A stretch of DNA of 64,000 nucleotides from Todiramphus chloris collaris (Eukaryota > Chordata > Aves > Coraciiformes > Alcedinidae), in contig JANVCC010000270.1 of NCBI GenBank assembly GCA_025345505.1, positions 7,085,426 through 7,149,425 of the forward strand, written 5' to 3'. Both the position numbers and the translations under genes were made by a program. Of the stretch, positions 40,822 to 53,151 are shown in pieces. The notes below the pieces were generated by a model. The model had not been told where the DNA came from. It ran no database searches and worked only from the letters and a program-made list of their open reading frames with translations. Position 1 is the first letter of the stretch, and each line of letters begins with the position of its first letter.

Positions 40822-43800
40822 TTATTGTGCCCAGTTATGCAATAATACAAGCTAGAATGAACTGCAAACTGTGTTTTAGTAATGAAATGTGTTTGCATAC
40901 ATATATATGTCAATCCCAGGACATATATGCTCTCATATATACACATATACAGGATTCACCTGTTTGCAGTGCATTCCTTTTACAATCTGGAGAGTTATCC
41001 ATGTGCTCTACAGCACAACAGCAGCTTCATAAGCACCAGGTTTTGCAGCATCCCAGAAAGAACAAAAAGAGCAGAAGAGAAGTGCTCCAGAAGGTACAGT
41101 GTGGGACAGACAGGGAGTGGTAAACAGTGCTCAAGTGCTTGCTGTGGGGGAGAGACCACTTGTGTACCCACAACACACAAATTCACTAGACAGACAAAAA
41201 TTTGCCTTAATCTACTATTCACTCCTCTGCTCTACTTCCAATTTTTCAGGATTTCCAAGTTCCATGTGGATTTGTAGCCCAATGACTGGAGATGCAGGCA
41301 CAGCAGTGGAAACAGTGGAATCCACAAGTTTCAAAGCACTCAGTGACCTGATTGACTGTGATGGCTTTGAGGGAGTGTATTTGGATTATCAAAGACAGGT
41401 GAAGTTCAAGAAAGGGTCACCAGGAACCCACCTCAGGATATTTCAGTGTCCTTTTCTTCCCAAGCACATTTTATGGGCCATCATAAATGCCACAGGATTT
41501 GCAAATGATGGACAAGCTTAGTCACCTCCATGATACAAAAAAACCCCAGATCATGAAATCAAATGTACACTAAAATTTAAATGGCAATTGCAGGTTTAAA
41601 AAAACAAGGGAATTCTATTAATAAGTCTGTAGAGTTTTTTAAAAAAGAAAGAAAGAAAAAAAGGTAAACTAGGCTTACAGCATTGGAAAATGTTCCTGGA
41701 GTCTAAAGTAACAGTTACAGACAGTCACAAAACTAACACACTCAACCAGAGCCTATTTATGCTGGGCAACAAAGATAGTAAACTAGTAATGCTTCAACAA
41801 TTTCCGTAACATAATTAATATCAGACCTGGATAGGTTCCTAATTTGCTATCTCTGTTGAGTCACAAACTATTAAATCTAACCTGTGTTCTCATTTGAGAA
41901 AGTCCGGAATTGCCAAAGCCAAGATGGTTTTTTTGTTTGAAACTGATAGATGTTTCTGTTCTGCTGAATACATCCAGTTTCAGGGATTAAGTTATGGGCA
42001 ATACTCCCTTATGTCTACAACTCCTGGCACTTCTTCCAGCTCTGAGCAGACTGCTTTATAATGTGTATAAATATTCAAAGAAAAAAAAAAGAAGAGAAAA
42101 ATTGCCAGTATTACAGAAGTTACTTAAGTAAAAGTCACAAAAAGACACTGTTAAAACTTCTTCCATGGCTCTCCCACTTCCTTATGAGCCAATGAAGAGA
42201 GCAGAAGGACAAAGAACAGTAAACATAACATCCAGTTGCCACAAGGTCCGTCCTATATGAGCTCGGGTGCAAGAATGGGTCCTACAGACATCAGACCAAA
42301 GGATTAGGTTTATACCTAAAGGAACAAAGCTCCCTCTGAGGGACTTCCCAAACACCCACCTCATAGCCAGAGGTTGACCCTTCACATGGGAGCACACGGT
42401 TGGGGTTGGTCTCTCAACCAAGGGTGAGCATGGAGGTGGATGCCAGGGAGAGACTGAATGTGTTCTGCAACTGGTTACCTGCTTCTAACAATAATGACTT
42501 GGTTCTACTAAAAGCAACAGTGTAATGAGTACAAGGTGCTTGAAGACATGTTTGGTTCTCTCTCTGCCTCACTTCAGTTCCCTGTCAGGAAAGAGGGAAT
42601 TCACACAAGAGTCCTTCAACTTCCTGTAACATTTGAACTTGAAGCCCCGGGTCAGAGTACACAAATCATAATCACAGGTAAAGGAAAAAGATGCACAATT
42701 TTCACCTTTTTTTTTCTGCTCTTATGACATCTGTCTTGCTGATTCAATCCTTACAATTAATGGCAGCAGCTTCCAATATATTCCATGTACACACATAGTC
42801 ATGCAGCTTATAATGCGACTTAAATGTAGCAGAAGCAAACAATTTATGCAATGAGTTTATCCTGGTGCCATGTTATACAAAATCCTTTTGAAGAACAATG
42901 TTATAGGCTTAAAAACTTCAATGAACAATGTTTAGATAGGAAATGCAGAAGAATGATATGTTCTTCTGCATTTTTATAAGCAATTGCAATGGATGCTAAA
43001 CCACAAAGAGCCTATTTAAAAAACAACAACAAAAAAAGAAGAAATAAAAAGACTCCATGGCACCACTAATATCACTGAAGTATATACCCAGATTTGCACT
43101 TTTGTATTTTTCTGAGGAAAAGATTTATAGTGAAAGGAGAGATTTACCTGAGATGCTGATCACATACATATTTGTACTGGAGGTAAAAATTGTTTTCTCC
43201 CTTAAAATCAACAACTATTCCACCACCTTAATTGTAGAGGGTACCTTCCTTCCCTTCTATTCAGTGTAGGAGTTTGTGGTATATACAAAACTCCTCAGGC
43301 TATTTCAGCTTCTTTGCAACTGAAATCTCAGAATTCCATCAGAGCTTCCAGACAGACTCACAGGGGAAGGAGGATGGGTAGGGAATGCTCATGGCTGCTG
43401 CACATCTTAGAGGACTACATTTTCCTAAAAATATTTCTTCATGTTTTATGGTCAACGTGTGGACTGTACACGGTTACAGGTATCAACTCACAAAATCATA
43501 TGATGGTGATGGTGGTTTCGGTATCCTTGCAAATTTTGTGACTATTTCTGGCTTGAGAGTGAAGTTTAGAAAGAACTCCACCTCTTCCTCCATAGGTATA
43601 TTCCCCACTATTTATTTTCCAGTGTCCCTTAGTTATTTTCTTAACAAGGGGGCCTAGACTGAAAAAATAGCTGTACGTTTACTTCAAAGATGTTTGAATT
43701 TTCAAATTGAATTTGCATTGTTTGAGGAAGCCGTTAGTAGTTTGCATTCCAGTTTCTGCTGTAAAAATGCAGCAGAAATTCAAGAGTAGAACACTAATGT

Positions 43801-45262
43801 GGTTTCCCAAGTGCATTTCCAGTCTAGTTTTGAAATCTGTCTTGCTTTCTCAGGAGAAGCAGTTGTGCTCCTTGAAAGTGTAAGACTTCTACCAGGTGCC
43901 TGCAGTACACCAGAGCAAGATTCCAGCGCCGTGGCTCCAGGCGAGAGTCAAACTGCCCTTTCTCAGGGGTCTGATTCTGCACAGCCCAGCTGTGACTGTG
44001 CAGTTTAACTCATTCCCCAGATTCAGCTGTGAACTGGATTGTCAGCAGCTCCATAAGCAGACCATTTATAGCCTTCCAAAGGGTACAAGCTATTTGAAAA
44101 CCTGCTGGCTCAACTGTCTCCCACAACAACAAAACCAGCTTTTTATTTCAGCACCTGGTCAAATAACTTCGAGTGGTTTGAACTTGAGCTGAATCTTGCT
44201 CTAAAATAAAACTGTCTCTAAACTTTTGTAAAATTCTGTTTAGTAGCTTTGTCTAACCACAAAAAAAAAAACCCCAACAAACCTATCCACAGGTTATTGC
44301 CATCCTTTTAATTCTCTGCCCAAACCTGAAGTTCTGGCTGCAGACCGAATGGTGAGCACTGTGGTAGATTTACAGATGCAGAATAAAAGAAATCAAATGT
44401 TTTGACCGTCTTTAAAACAGAGAAAAAGGAGGAACCAGGCTTTCACAGGTCAGTTGGCTTATACAGTTCCTGGAAAAATAGGGAGGAAAATAAGCACAAC
44501 TATTTATAATCCTCCAGCAAGGAACACAAAGAGCCAACGCTGATTTGCCATTAACCAACAGCTCAATCAATCAAAATGCACCTCAGCAGGGAAAAACTGG
44601 GTTTGTAGGTAGGAGCAGCCATACCTATCTTGATGGTTTGTAGGGGTTTCTCCAGTGCCTTGCATGCTGTTTTCATAAAAAACATATGGAAACACGGTGT
44701 AAACAAAACTGACAGAGAGCAAGCACAAAACTTGCTGGAAAATGTTAACTTGGCGTACTTCTAGAATTCAGTGACAAATATGAAGGATTATACATTGATT
44801 CTTTCCTTCACGGTCTGCCTCCTCCTCCAGCCTTCCCCTTTCTAACTCTCTGGTCCCAAACTTGCCATAAAAGTCTCCACTCAAGTCTTCATTCTGGCAG
44901 AGTAGCAAGCAGTAAATAAAAGTGTACTGCTGAAAAAATAAAGCGGAGCACAAAGGCTCGGCAGAGAAACTCAGACATTAATCAGTCTTGGCTTCTCTTA
45001 CACAAAGTACATTCTCCACGTTACACCGTGCATCATTGCATGTGCTGGGGGAGATGTCAGGGGCCAAGCATCTTTGATACACCAGAAGCAGTTACTACAG
45101 CTGCATCTAATTCCTGGGGCATGTCATGCCTTTTAGTCACAGTGCTTAACAAGGGAGCTCAGAGGTAGCCATGGTAGACCAGAGCAGCAGTACTTTTGAG
45201 TAAGTAGCATTACTCCTTTCCCTACTCACTTCTCTTTCCTTTTTCTTTCCTTTTCTCCCACT

Positions 45263-45397
45263 TCCTGATCTCCCCAGCTCTCTTCCTTAATATTAAAGGT
45301 TATCCCTACATATTCCCATTGTGAGATTTTTCCTGATCTCCCCAGCTCTCTCCTTTCATTTTCTAAGATTATCCCTACATATTCCCATTGTGAGACC
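45263..45397. repeat. Tandem duplication, two ~68-base copies
   Basis: Unit 1 starts at 45263 and unit 2 at 45331. Both begin tcctgatctccccagctctc and both end with atccctacatattcccattg followed by tgaga. The middle section differs by several substitutions and about one base in length. In the minus-strand reading the peptide SQWEYVGI occurs twice, which simply reflects the DNA duplication. No transposon ends are visible. It is probably a local slippage or unequal-exchange event of moderate age. Confidence 0.92.
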
Positions 45398-48300
45398 TTT
45401 GGATTGGCCACCATCAAGGTAAGGCAAGAAGGATTAGTGATTCTGCTATGCCAGTATTACAAAGAAGGGAGATGTTCCCTACCTTTCTGGACATTCCAAG
45501 CACATTAACTAACCAACACCATGGAGAATTGCATTCTCCCACCCACAAATGCTTACCAGTGCCATTGGTTCTCTCGTGTATCACGGTGTAGTAGATGAAA
45601 CTATGTGAAGTTATTTCTAAACCCATTCCAGACAGCTGGTGGGATTCTTCCTTGCCTTAGCCTTGACCCATTGTGCCACATCACTACCCAAGAAGCCTGA
45701 AGCACGTGCTCAAAGGCAAGAGCAGCCCTCAGTTGTCACCTCTCCTTACTGTCTACTCGACAGCCCCTTCTTTGCTGGTGCAACTGCAAGGTTCAGCTGT
45801 GCTCCCTTTCCTTTATAGAGTTGTGAGCAGAGTAAAAGGTAACCCTCGCATAAGCAACGCTACTCCAGCTTCTGTCCTGCTTCCTGGAGTTAAAAACTGC
45901 TGGAGACTTCAGCTAATACAGCCTGATACAGGAATGTGGTTATTTCCCAATCAGCTGGGGACAGTTTAGTCACACACAGACAATTAGTTTTTATTAGGTA
46001 GGAGCACATGAGCTGTCACAGAAGCTTCACTTGTTTTGTGCGTGGAGATTCAGAACTACTAAACCAATTGAAAACCTCATACTATATCTGCTGGCAGCCA
46101 AGAGCATGTCTTTCTAAGTGCCTCGCAGAATTTTCATAGGTGAAGAGAGATACAGGGGACCTGCAGCCACTCAGTGCAAGAAATATGAGCAGCCATCACA
46201 TAATAAAGGCATAAAATACAAGATGGTTGGTTTGCTCCCACAGAAAAGGTCAAATACACCTGGTCTGGCAGCCAGCACTGAGAAGGTGCATATGGCATTA
46301 GGCTAGCCTATAGAAAATAACCTCTTACTGCATTAGGTACTGCTCCTATGTTTGGCAAGTATAGTGACAGATCTAAGTGATGGTGTGACTAAACAGAGGG
46401 GGATACAATGTCTGATCATGGACTTGAATATTTTATAGTACTGATGGGTGTATTTAAAAGATAAAACCCCCAGTTCATAGGAGGATGAGGTTTTAGATTT
46501 CGGAGTTTTGCCTGCGATGCACCTGCAGTGTGGCTGGAAGGACATGGCAAGTTCCTACAGAGGAGAAACAGAATATACAGGCCTGGCCGTGCTTGAACCA
46601 ACGAGGCAAGCAAGTGCTAGCCTAGGGCAAGTAGAGCTTGGGATGAAAGCCACTGAAAATTAAGCTTTTGGAGACCAGATGTAGACGTTTTCACTGAGAG
46701 ACCTTGTCTCACATCTTTGTCCACCATGGACGTGGCACTCCCACTATTCCCTTCATACACTGAAAGACCAGTAACTCCCAGCTACACACCATGAAACATC
46801 CTGTACCTACCTCTGTTTCTAAAGCAAATTATTTTGAGATCAAATAGCAGTTCAGTTATGAAGTTTGTAACTTGGTTATTCACCTCAGTACAGTAACACA
46901 GTGCTTCATACAACTAATGTGGACAGAACAATGTAAGGAGACACTGCTCAGAGGAATTAAAGGAAAGGTTCTGTAGATGACATAAAATTTATTAGCTGGG
47001 AGCAAGGTAATCATTTGATGACATACAAAAAAAGGGAAAGCGAATATATAGTCTTTTATTTGGATATAACAATGGGGTTTTTTTGAAAATATCTAATGAT
47101 TGCACCAATAACTGAAACTGAATTGCTTACACTACTGAAAATAAACACAGAAAGATTGGAATCCACAGCGCGGTCGAGGGCAGAGTAATCACGAAGCTGC
47201 AGTCACACTACTGCTCTCCAAACAGCTGCCCTCTCCTATTCACAGCAGAGAAGCAGCTCACTGGGCCTTACTACAAACCTTATTTTCAAAATGCCTATTT
47301 CCTCTCGTTTTCAACTCAGAAATCAAGCTGCTCCTGAGATGATTACGTGCCCTACTGCTTTCAGAAATTGTGATGGACCAAACCTCAAAGACAGAGGGAG
47401 ATACCTCCTTGTAAGTCCCAAGACCAGCAATAGACACCTTTTAAAAATAAAGGACAGAGAAATTAAAATTATCAAGAATGTAAGGTGTTACAGACCCTTA
47501 ATTTTAGAGAGAGAAATATTTACACTTGGAATTAAAGCATTCTGATCCTTGGCAAGGCAGCTAAATATAAACCCCCAACCGTACATGTCTAAATCATGTT
47601 CTCTTATATTGCTCATTAAAATATTTGCCTGACTAGGATCTGCAACTTGAATTACCCAGCTATCAGCACTATCACTTCTGAGATTGAATGCAATGGAGAA
47701 ATCCAGATCCAAAATAACAGTAATAATAATCATCATATAATACAAAATACCATCTGATAGTTAACACGCTTTGGAGTGAGAATTTTCTACTGGCAGCCCA
47801 CTGCAGATAATGAGCATCCAGACTCATCTCTGAAACAGTGTATTTAGCAATAGGTAGACAAAACAGGGGTGAAAGCCAAGAAAAACAGAATTTTGGGGTA
47901 GCATCTAAGTTCTGAATACCATCCTGACTCGTTTTTCATGTACATGACTCAGCATCACTGCAATTGCTTATGAAAAAAAAACCCCACACCTAGTTTTCCT
48001 CAACTGTGCTCTAACTTTTCTCTGAATTGGAGACAGCCTTTATGGTAAGCATAATCTAATAGATGGTTATGAAATGATGAGACCATTTAGACAGATGTCT
48101 GAGTCTCCACAGACAGTTTCTCTCCGGGAGAAACAAGAAAGGCCTGCAGCCTTAACTGTCTCTTCTGAATTTATGGTGGCAGAACCGTCCATCTGGATTA
48201 GCATCATCTGCCCTTTTAGAAAAATATCAGTGCCTGTAAGGCTTTCAAAGATAAATTATCTACGTGAAGAGATGATTCCATGTTGACCTACTGATTTTCT

Positions 48301-50948
48301 CCCCCTCCCTTTTTTTTTTTCCTATTAAGATAAACTCAAATGATGGTTTTCTCCAAAAAGGCAATTATATGTATGCCTTCCATCAAAACTATCCACTAAT
48401 AATTGGAAGGCACTAAATGTTACTATGCTTAATATGCCACAGACTGTGCCTGAAAGTCATAAGGTCTTCCTAAAAGGAGCTCACTTAAAGGGAACTGACA
48501 GGGCAAATACATTATTATTATTGTAGCTCTGATACTCGAGCAGACTCACTGAAGCTGTCCTGAACCAGTGCTGGAGAAGGGGAACTCACTGAAGTTATAG
48601 CAATAGATCTGTCCATTCCAGAAAGTATTGCAAAGCTGAAATAACACAGTAAATATATCCAGTCTTCAGGAAAAAAAGACAAGAATAACAATTGACAAAT
48701 AACTTGCTCGCTGCTTCAGCATCTGTAATTAAACAATACAGACAAAATTCTTTTCACAGAAAGAGATCCTACCAACAGCTCCACTGCAGAGAATGTTATG
48801 AACATCCAGTAAGACCACCAGCTCAGGTTCAGGCTGGGAATACAAGGTACCACATGGACACTCAGATGCTTGCACCGAACAGTACTATGTCATTTTATGT
48901 GCTATTTCCTTCCCCACACAAATACAACACATTCATTAACAGCAAGATCACAGGAACAATATTTTTTATTAAAGGATGAAGAGGTAAGAGTGCAGCACGT
49001 GGATTGTAATGTGCTACCTCCTTCTCCTAGCAGAGAAGCACACATTTCTCTAGGTAAGGAATGACAACTGAAATGCCTGTCTAATGCCTGTCCATTCTTG
49101 TAATGCAGGAAAGACCATCAGCTTGTCTAGAAGTAACATAAATATAAGCCATAAAAGATTAGCACAAGCTCTTCCTGCTCTGTTTCACTAGTTACTCTCC
49201 ATTTCTACAAAGAGATAAAAGAACAAAGGATGTCATAGCATGGGGAAGAAAAAAAAAAACCTGAGAGAGAGAGAAACAAAATCTACTAATTACAGATTTT
49301 CATCAGCCCTGGATTAGAGGCCCCATCTTCTTTGAAGGTTCCAATTTGCTAAAAGCAGTAAGTACTACTGCTACAAATAAGAAGAAAGAATGTAAAACTG
49401 GGTTAAAATTACATGACCATTTTCCAAGTAACACTCCTAGCCACAGAACAGCTAATGTTCTTTCAATAACTTAGCTCTTCACGTATCGTCTTCCCATGGC
49501 ACCCAGTTCAACAGAAGAGGGTAAATTAACTTAAGTTCTTCACAACTTTTTTCAAAACAGCATGTAAAAACTTCTGCATGAAAGTGCAAAACAGAAACAT
49601 AAATCCATGTTTTGATTTTTAAGCTTCCTAAGTCCCCCGAGTTACATTTCTGTAGTTTCTGTTTAAATTTACCGAAGTTTGGAAAACTCATTTGTAACTA
49701 ATCAAAATAACTCAACAGTGGGAGCTGGTTACGCCAAGCAGGTTATTTCAACAGCAGCTGTTTATGCTTGAAAAGTGAGTATTTCCCAGCCTGAGATTGC
49801 CTACAATAAATGAGCAGTTACAGCTCAAGCTGTACTTCTCTAAATAATAAACTGAAGAAGCCGAATACAATCTCATTTTACGTCTTCCGCAGCTGACACA
49901 TCCTGTGAAAGCTGTGGTATATGCTGAGAGTAAGCAGAAATAGTGTTCAATTTTCAGGTGTCTAAGTGAAGGGACAGAACTACTGATACATAGTTTTGAC
50001 TTCGTGTTGGTGTACCAGGATGCATAAATGGAAAGAAATGTGGTGGCTTTTTTTTATTTAAAGCGATTTACATTGTTGGCTGACTTTCATTCTGACACTG
50101 AAAGGAAATATAAATGTAATTTCTGCCTATAAAAATAATAATGAGTTGAATTATTGTACAGGCATCAGTCTTGTATACTTTATAGTTCTTTTGGAAATTC
50201 AATTTTTAAGAAAATAAATCAAACCATGCCTTCAGATATGATTCTGTTATTATTGCTTATGAATAGCTATTTATAGCGAGAAAAAGGCAGTCAACAGCCA
50301 TCTACATTATATATTACAACAGGCTGCCTTCCTCGTGGGAATTTGAGATGGGAATGTTGGTAATCAGGAAGGCTTACATTTCTCACTCAAAAATGGGAAG
50401 AAAGGAACAAGACACACAAAAAGTGAAAGACTAGGTGTCTTTTTTTTATCAACAGCCTTTAACAGGCAGGCTGAAGGAAGCAGAGTTTATAAGCAGTGCA
50501 TAAGGAGAGTCTTGAGAAGACGCTGCCTGCCAACTTTGATATCTGACAAATAAATCACAGATCATTACTGTTCTATTATTAATATTTGCATAATTATTCA
50601 CAATAAGCTTGAGATTGCTGGAATCATAAAAGCCTTAAAATGGAAAGAAAAATTAAAATTATGCTTAATCAATCAGCTCTCTTGGTACTCAATCAGCCCA
50701 AACTTGATAGAAAGAAGACATGACTTTAGTATAACCACTATTTTGCCCTTCCTAACAATCTGAGCAGCAATTTATATATGAAAATGCATTCAGCCCTCTA
50801 GCTAACCTTCAAAAGTTCATTTACTGGACTGAAAAAGAAAACTTTAATTGCACTGTAGCACAGTTCTGCAGAAAATCTGCATTTTCATGTATGTATTTAA
50901 AGACATCCGAGTACACCCGATAGAGTGGCACAAGAAAATGGATCTTAC

Positions 50949-51129
50949 CACTGCAGCTGGAACTTGATGCATTTTTGCAGCTGGGGTTCCTGGGCGTGGG
51001 TAAAATTGATTAATAAACAAGCTCGGAAACCTGTATTGTTCTACAAGTTTCATTGTTTCTTGAAAATCTTCATCTGTCTCTCCTGGAAACCCACAGATGA
51101 TGTCTGTAGCGATTGTTATTCCAGGCACT
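50949..51129 (-). CDS. CDKAL1: CDKAL1 coding exon (181 nt), end of radical-SAM core
   Basis: Internal exon of CDKAL1, the tRNA-t6A37 methylthiotransferase, a radical-SAM [4Fe-4S] enzyme that makes ms2t6A37 on tRNA-Lys(UUU) and in mammals is a tail-anchored ER protein. Read on the minus strand, the exon starts with the third base of a codon and then gives 60 codons without a stop, including [20 protein letters not shown] and [14 protein letters not shown], ending QVPAAV. From memory this matches human CDKAL1 at about residues 353-412 nearly residue for residue. IICGFPGET is the GxPGET-type motif of the MiaB/MtaB/CDKAL1 family. The acceptor is a strong pyrimidine tract ending tttctttcag (AG at 51131-51130). 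The donor is GTG|GTAAGA (GT at 50948-50947). The exon ends on a codon boundary, in phase with the 63-base exon at 33080. The open frame continues past both splice sites, but that extra peptide is intronic. No damage is visible. Confidence 0.96.
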
Positions 51130-51879
51130 CTGAAAGAAAACAGAAAGGAATACTGAACTAAGGACATGTAAAAGCCTTGCTCCCTTAAAAGCTAATGTAC
51201 ATACTCTTCAACTTCATCTACAGAAATTGAGATGCAAAATTATCTTTGGAAAAAAAAATATTAAGATTTTAATACCATTGCCTGGTAGTGAAAAATGCAT
51301 GTGGTTTCAGCTGAGAGCACGGGGAGCAAAAGAAAGATATTACAACTTATATACATATATACATTTAACTTACATATCCTGGATTTTTTTATACATACGC
51401 TATAGGACTGTGACAGAAGAGTGAAAATATCTGAACTCGACTCCTTCTTCATTCAAAATGACAGAGGATCAGCAGGGCTTGCAAATGTTTTGAATTCTGA
51501 TTGCTTAATCCACAACATTTATAACTTCTGAGACTCAGGCATTAGAATTTGTAAACTATTTAATGTTTTATAACGCTGCTATCAAAGCAGAACAGCATAA
51601 CCAAGAAGGGGGGGATTGCCATGCCATAAAACCTTGCAATTCTGAACAGAACTGGCTTTGGAGCCAAGAAGACATCTCTTAGTCCCAAGTTAATTTCTAA
51701 CTCAGTACTCCATAAAATCAGCGCATCATCAGCTTTAAAAGGAAAACAAAATACTTGAGTTTTCCAAGGCACAGGCACCAAGCTCTCTCACTAGTTAGCA
51801 GGGTCACCGTTTCCTAACTGCTCCCCTTGGGCTGAACGTGCCGAGCCCTTTCCACACCAGCGTCAGAGCGCAGCGAACG

Positions 51880-52712
51880 GAGGCAGCCGCCGGCTCAGCA
51901 GGATGCGCGGATGGAGGAATTATGGGAGGCTGTTCAGCATCACAGAAGATGAAAAGGAGACAGACAGGATCTTCTCTTCAACTCAGCAGCTTGGGGAGTC
52001 TGAGCCCACATCTGCAGCGGAGAAGCAGGTGGTGTCAACCCCTACCACCCGAGGCAAGTGAAACTTGGGGAGGAGGAGAAGGATGGAAGGTGGTGACTTC
52101 TGACAACAATAGGAAGGATCTTGCCCAACCTAAGGGCTTACAACTGCAAAGTAGGTTTATCCCCCTCCGTGTTGAGGAGGAGGCAGATGTGCCAACAAGC
52201 AAAGTATCTGGTCCACCTAACTTAAGCAAGACTACCGTAAAGCAGCAGCAAGTCATTGTCATGAGTGACTTGGTGAGTACGGGACACAGGCACCTGCCTC
52301 TCAACCCAACCAACCATCTCTAGGCTTGCTGTCTGCCAGGGGCCAGGATGTTGTGGACCTCATCTGGCCTTTTGACTACTACTGCTCTGCTGTTATTAAC
52401 TGTGGTCACAGTTAATACTGAGTGAAAACCTGGACGGTATTAAAAGTGACTATAGAGCTCTGGGGGCAGCCATCAAGGGCATGGGGACTCAGGTTGTGAG
52501 GTCCTCATCAGGAAACACGTTTTTAGTGCAGGTGACTGAGCACTGGCACACGTTGCCCAAGGAAGCTGTGGAGTCTCCTCCTTGGAGACAGTCAGAAGCC
52601 GCCTGGACACGGTCCGAGGCAATTGGCTCTAGGTGGCCCTGCTTGAGCAGAGGGGGTTGGACAAAATGACCTCCAGAGATCCCTTCCAACCTCAAAGCCT
52701 TTTGTGATTGTG
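51880..52712 (+). mobile_element. CR1 LINE, internally deleted: ORF1 region joined to ORF2 C-terminus and 3' end
   Basis: A CR1 retrotransposon remnant in plus orientation, antisense to CDKAL1 and about 0.75 kb upstream of the 181-base exon. The first part is ORF1. RMEELWEAV is followed in another frame by EDEKETDRIFSST, then GWKVVTS and RFIPL. A weak trace of the esterase-like (SGNH) segment follows (VIVMSDLV, then LPGAR in another frame), ending at GMGTQVV near 52500. Within about 20 bases the sequence becomes the ORF2 C-terminus (VTEHWHTLPKEAVESP), followed by the 3' UTR tail with ccagagatcccttccaacct and an end in tgtgattgtga. The endonuclease and reverse-transcriptase coding regions are absent. 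The ORF1 part carries at least two frameshifts and several stops. CR1 ORF1 with an esterase-like domain is established for this family. The left limit is uncertain, because the CpG-rich sequence from 51837 may be its 5' UTR. Confidence 0.85.
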
Positions 52713-53076
52713 ACATGGCCCAGAAAAATGAGTCCTATGACCAAGAGATTACTGCAAAGTATTTCCAGAGCACTCTGTGGGACCCAGGAGGTATCAGCCA
52801 AGTTTTCCAAGTGTGCCACTGGCCACTGCCCCTGAGAAACAGTGAAGCCACAGCACTGCTTTCTATCCAGCCTCCCCGCGTAAAGTGCAGATAATGACAA
52901 ACCTCTTGTGCAAAGGGAAAGAAATTTAAGTGCTCAGAAGTGCTCAGTTTCCCTACTGACTCAGATGAGACTGTTCCTACAAGATCCAGTTGATTCTACC
53001 CTATCAGTAACAATCATATGATTTACAAGGAAAAGTAAGAACCTTATAAAGATATTGGTGATATCTGACTTAAAGC

Positions 53077-53151
53077 TGGCCCTGTTTCAAGTGGAGGGAA
53101 GAGATGAGAACTTCCAGAGGTCCCTTCCAACCTAAATAATTCTACAGTTCT
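53077..53151 (+). mobile_element. CR1 LINE 3' tail remnant
   Basis: About 75 bases of degraded CR1 3' end in plus orientation. It reads ctggccctgtttcaagtgga, a diverged form of the 'ctgcttgagcaggggg' block, followed by cttccagaggtcccttccaa and aattctacagttct. It lies 365 bases after the CR1 ending at 52712 in the same orientation, but it repeats the same 3' part, so it is a separate insertion. Confidence 0.8.

Larger units (their letters stand above)
33143..50948 (-). other. CDKAL1: CDKAL1 intron between the two exons (17,806 nt)
   Basis: Complete intron bounded by GTAAGA (50948-50943) and ttacttttcag (ending 33143). Contents: an AT microsatellite (35105-35200), an A/C-rich tract (37482-37553), a CR1 fragment (38740-38930), a poly-A run (39449-39463), a TA repeat (40806-40821) and a 68-base tandem duplication (45263-45397). 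The remaining segments (33200-35100, 35210-37480, 37560-38735, 38935-40800, 40830-45260 and 45400-50940) look unique and AT-rich. They contain only short open frames that match nothing I recognise. Confidence 0.88.

Noticed and set aside
41099-41521. 140-codon plus frame, with an overlapping 131-codon frame at 40882
   Set aside because: Overlapping open frames with no protein similarity that I recognise. It lies in the intron, antisense to CDKAL1.
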